64,000 bases of DNA from Caulobacter segnis. GTDB taxonomy: Bacteria; Pseudomonadota; Alphaproteobacteria; Caulobacterales; Caulobacteraceae. The notes under the pieces were generated by a model. It saw only the letters and a list, made by a program, of their open reading frames with translations. It had not been told where the DNA came from and made no database searches. The stretch's first letter is position 1. The number at the start of each line of letters is the position of its first letter. This document shows positions 62,690 through 64,000 of this stretch, piece by piece. Made by a program: the position numbers and the translations under genes. The DNA lies in contig NZ_QFQZ01000018.1 of assembly GCF_003243465.1 (NCBI RefSeq), positions 3,332-67,331 on the forward strand. The letters are read 5' to 3'.

Positions 62690-63565
62690 ATGACCAGCAT
62701 CGCCGTAATCGGACCCGGCGCCGTCGGTGGAACCCTCGCCGCTTGGCTGGCCCAGGCGCCGGCTCACGCCGTCATCGTTTGCGCTCGCACGCCATTCGAA
62801 AGCCTGACCGTCCAGACGCCGGACGGCGCCATTAGCGCGCACCCCCGCGTGGCCACCGCCGCGGAGGGGTTGCCGCCCGTCGACTGGGTGCTGGTGGCGA
62901 CCAAGACCTATGACACCGATGGGACGCTGGCCTGGCTCGACGCCTTGGTCGGCCCGGAGACGCGGGTGGCGATCCTGCGCAACGGGGTCGAGCACCTGGA
63001 GCCATTCGCCGGACGGATCGCGGCCGACCGCCTGGTCCCGGCCGTGGTCGATATCCCCGCCGAGCGCTCGGCCCCGGGGCGGGTGCTTCAACGGCGCAAT
63101 GGCTGGATCAAGGTTCCGGCGAGCCCGGCCGGGGAGGTCTTCGCAGCCCTGTTCGCCCACACGCCGATCGCGGTTGAAGCCGTGGACGACTTCAAGACGG
63201 AGGCTTGGAAGAAGCTGGCCCTCAACTGCGCCGGGGCGGTCAACGCCCTGATCCTGAAGCCGGCCGGCGTGGCCCAGGACGAGGGCGTGGCGCAGGTTAT
63301 GCGAAGCCTGGTGGCCGAGTGCATGGCGGTGGCGCGCGCGGAGGGGGCGAGCCTGCCCGACGACCTGGCCGACCAGGTGATCGCCGGCTACCGCGCCGCC
63401 GACCCGGGCTCGGTCAACTCGCTGCACGCCGACCGCGCGGCCGGCCGTTCCCTGGAGCTGGACGCCCGCAACGGCGTCATCGTTCGCAGGGGCGCGGCTC
63501 ACGGTATTCCGACGCCGGTCAACGCCATGATCGTGGCGCTTCTGCAGGCGGCGACGCGACCCTAG
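62690..63565 (+). CDS. panE: 2-dehydropantoate 2-reductase-like oxidoreductase
   Basis: A 291-residue PanE/ApbA-type reductase. It has IAVIGPGAVGGTLAAWLA (NADP-binding, residues 4-21), LVATKTYDT with the Lys of the active site, and a C-terminal domain with AWKKLALNCAGAVNALI (catalytic Lys). The final segment PDDLADQVIAGYRAADPGSVNSLHADRAAGRSLELDARNG also matches. It reduces 2-dehydropantoate to pantoate in the pantothenate pathway, or a related keto acid; paralogues make the substrate uncertain. Confidence 0.9.
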   Translation: MTSIAVIGPGAVGGTLAAWLAQAPAHAVIVCARTPFESLTVQTPDGAISAHPRVATAAEGLPPVDWVLVATKTYDTDGTLAWLDALVGPETRVAILRNGVEHLEPFAGRIAADRLVPAVVDIPAERSAPGRVLQRRNGWIKVPASPAGEVFAALFAHTPIAVEAVDDFKTEAWKKLALNCAGAVNALILKPAGVAQDEGVAQVMRSLVAECMAVARAEGASLPDDLADQVIAGYRAADPGSVNSLHADRAAGRSLELDARNGVIVRRGAAHGIPTPVNAMIVALLQAATRP

Positions 63566-63623
63566 AGCGCGATCGCCGCCCGTCTGGCAAGCCCTTGCGC
63601 GGCGTCGCCGGACCAGGAGCGCT

Positions 63624-64000
63624 TTACGGGCGATCCTTCTTCGGCAGGGCCGCGATCTGGTCCGGGGTCAGCTTGGTGATCGTCTTGGCCCGGATCGGGA
63701 TGGGCATGCCGAAGCCGTCCGACACCCGCAGGTCCAGGTCCAGCGGACCGCAGACGCTGTCGACGCCCCAGACCACCGAGACCAGATGGACGCCCGGCCA
63801 GGTCAGCTGGTTGGTGCCATAGGCCAGGTCGACCTTGTAGACGTCCATGCCCCGGACCTTCATGTACAGGGTGTCCTTGTTCGGCGCGGTCCAGCCGCGC
63901 CAGTCGGACAGGTAGAAGCATTGCCGCGCCGGCTTGGCCGGCTTGGCGGCGGCGGTGGGCGGCGCGACCGCGGCGTCCTGGGCGGCCGCCGGGCCGCTCA
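63624..64000 (-). CDS. DUF6491-like exported protein, partial
   Basis: The frame is open from the right edge of the window, so only the C-terminal 125 residues are seen. An Ala/Pro-rich stretch (about 22 residues, likely the region after a signal peptide) is followed by CFYLSDWRGWTAPNKDTLYMKV and a beta-rich ending with SVCGPLDLDLRV. The pattern C-x-x-x-x-x-W with a second Cys resembles small exported DUF6491 proteins. An internal ATG at 63863 is not the real start. Function unknown. Confidence 0.6.
   Translation of the reverse strand, partial: SGPAAAQDAAVAPPTAAAKPAKPARQCFYLSDWRGWTAPNKDTLYMKVRGMDVYKVDLAYGTNQLTWPGVHLVSVVWGVDSVCGPLDLDLRVSDGFGMPIPIRAKTITKLTPDQIAALPKKDRP

Noticed and set aside
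63562..63565. A fifth CTAG at the panE stop
   Set aside because: The minus gene on the other side ends at 63624, so the two stops do not overlap; a short minus frame sharing the CTAG is a shadow.

Overview
The window is ordinary, densely coded chromosome from a GC-rich alphaproteobacterium, almost certainly a Caulobacter. The base composition is high-GC throughout and genes often overlap by 4 nt. The gene content and order around a GEDEF-EAL protein match the Caulobacter c-di-GMP phosphodiesterase PdeA. The F0 ATP synthase cluster encodes separate b and b' subunits, as in alphaproteobacteria. I see no rRNA, tRNA, CRISPR array, prophage or intact insertion sequence.

Layout. 1-6.5 kb: the end of cytochrome c oxidase subunit III, DUF983, SURF1, threonine synthase, an M16 peptidase, a GNAT acetyltransferase and PdeA. 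6.7-12.1 kb: YqgE, peroxiredoxin, a Tat-exported alpha/beta hydrolase, an amidohydrolase and an acyl-CoA dehydrogenase. Two short gene-end fossils lie in the 9.3 kb gap. 12.3-15.2 kb: YceI, a cytochrome b561-YceI fusion and Sua5/TsaC. 15.2-15.9 kb: a VapBC toxin-antitoxin pair with a palindromic operator. 16-24 kb: FAD-linked oxidase, a small membrane protein and its ArsR-like regulator under three palindromes, YaaA, 3-hydroxybutyrate dehydrogenase, patatin, Nudix, an M50-type peptidase and an SDR. 24-35 kb: HxlR/GST, nitronate monooxygenase, a Crp-family regulator, SPFH-NfeD, an ABC-2 exporter, a catalytically dead resolvase-like protein, QorB/HxlR and two polysaccharide transferases. 35-42 kb: rnhA-thrB and ispH, separated by a toxin-antitoxin/orphan-gene block, then argS. 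42-49 kb: a large zinc metalloprotease, then a tandem glycine riboswitch controlling gcvT-gcvH-gcvPA-gcvPB. 49-54.6 kb: two paralogous membrane proteins, a thioredoxin-like/2OG-Fe(II) oxygenase fusion, a copper-storage-like protein and the F0 ATP synthase operon with a recognisable promoter. 54.9-64 kb: DUF6481, a TSUP transporter, SMC, two DsbA-like proteins, DciA-like DUF721, MutY, a PanE-like reductase and a partial DUF6491-like gene.

How the genes work together. Most are housekeeping: respiration (cox, SURF1, F0), threonine synthesis (thrC, thrB), one-carbon metabolism (gcv) and genome maintenance (smc, mutY, dciA). The accessory signals are the two toxin-antitoxin modules, the duplication/deletion scar at 9.3 kb, the resolvase-like relic, several self-contained regulator/operator pairs, and four convergent gene pairs whose stop codons share a CTAG palindrome. 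I did not find an obviously new multi-gene system. The best leads are the 9.3 kb scar, the dead resolvase fold, the thioredoxin-like/2OG oxygenase fusion and the operator arrays.
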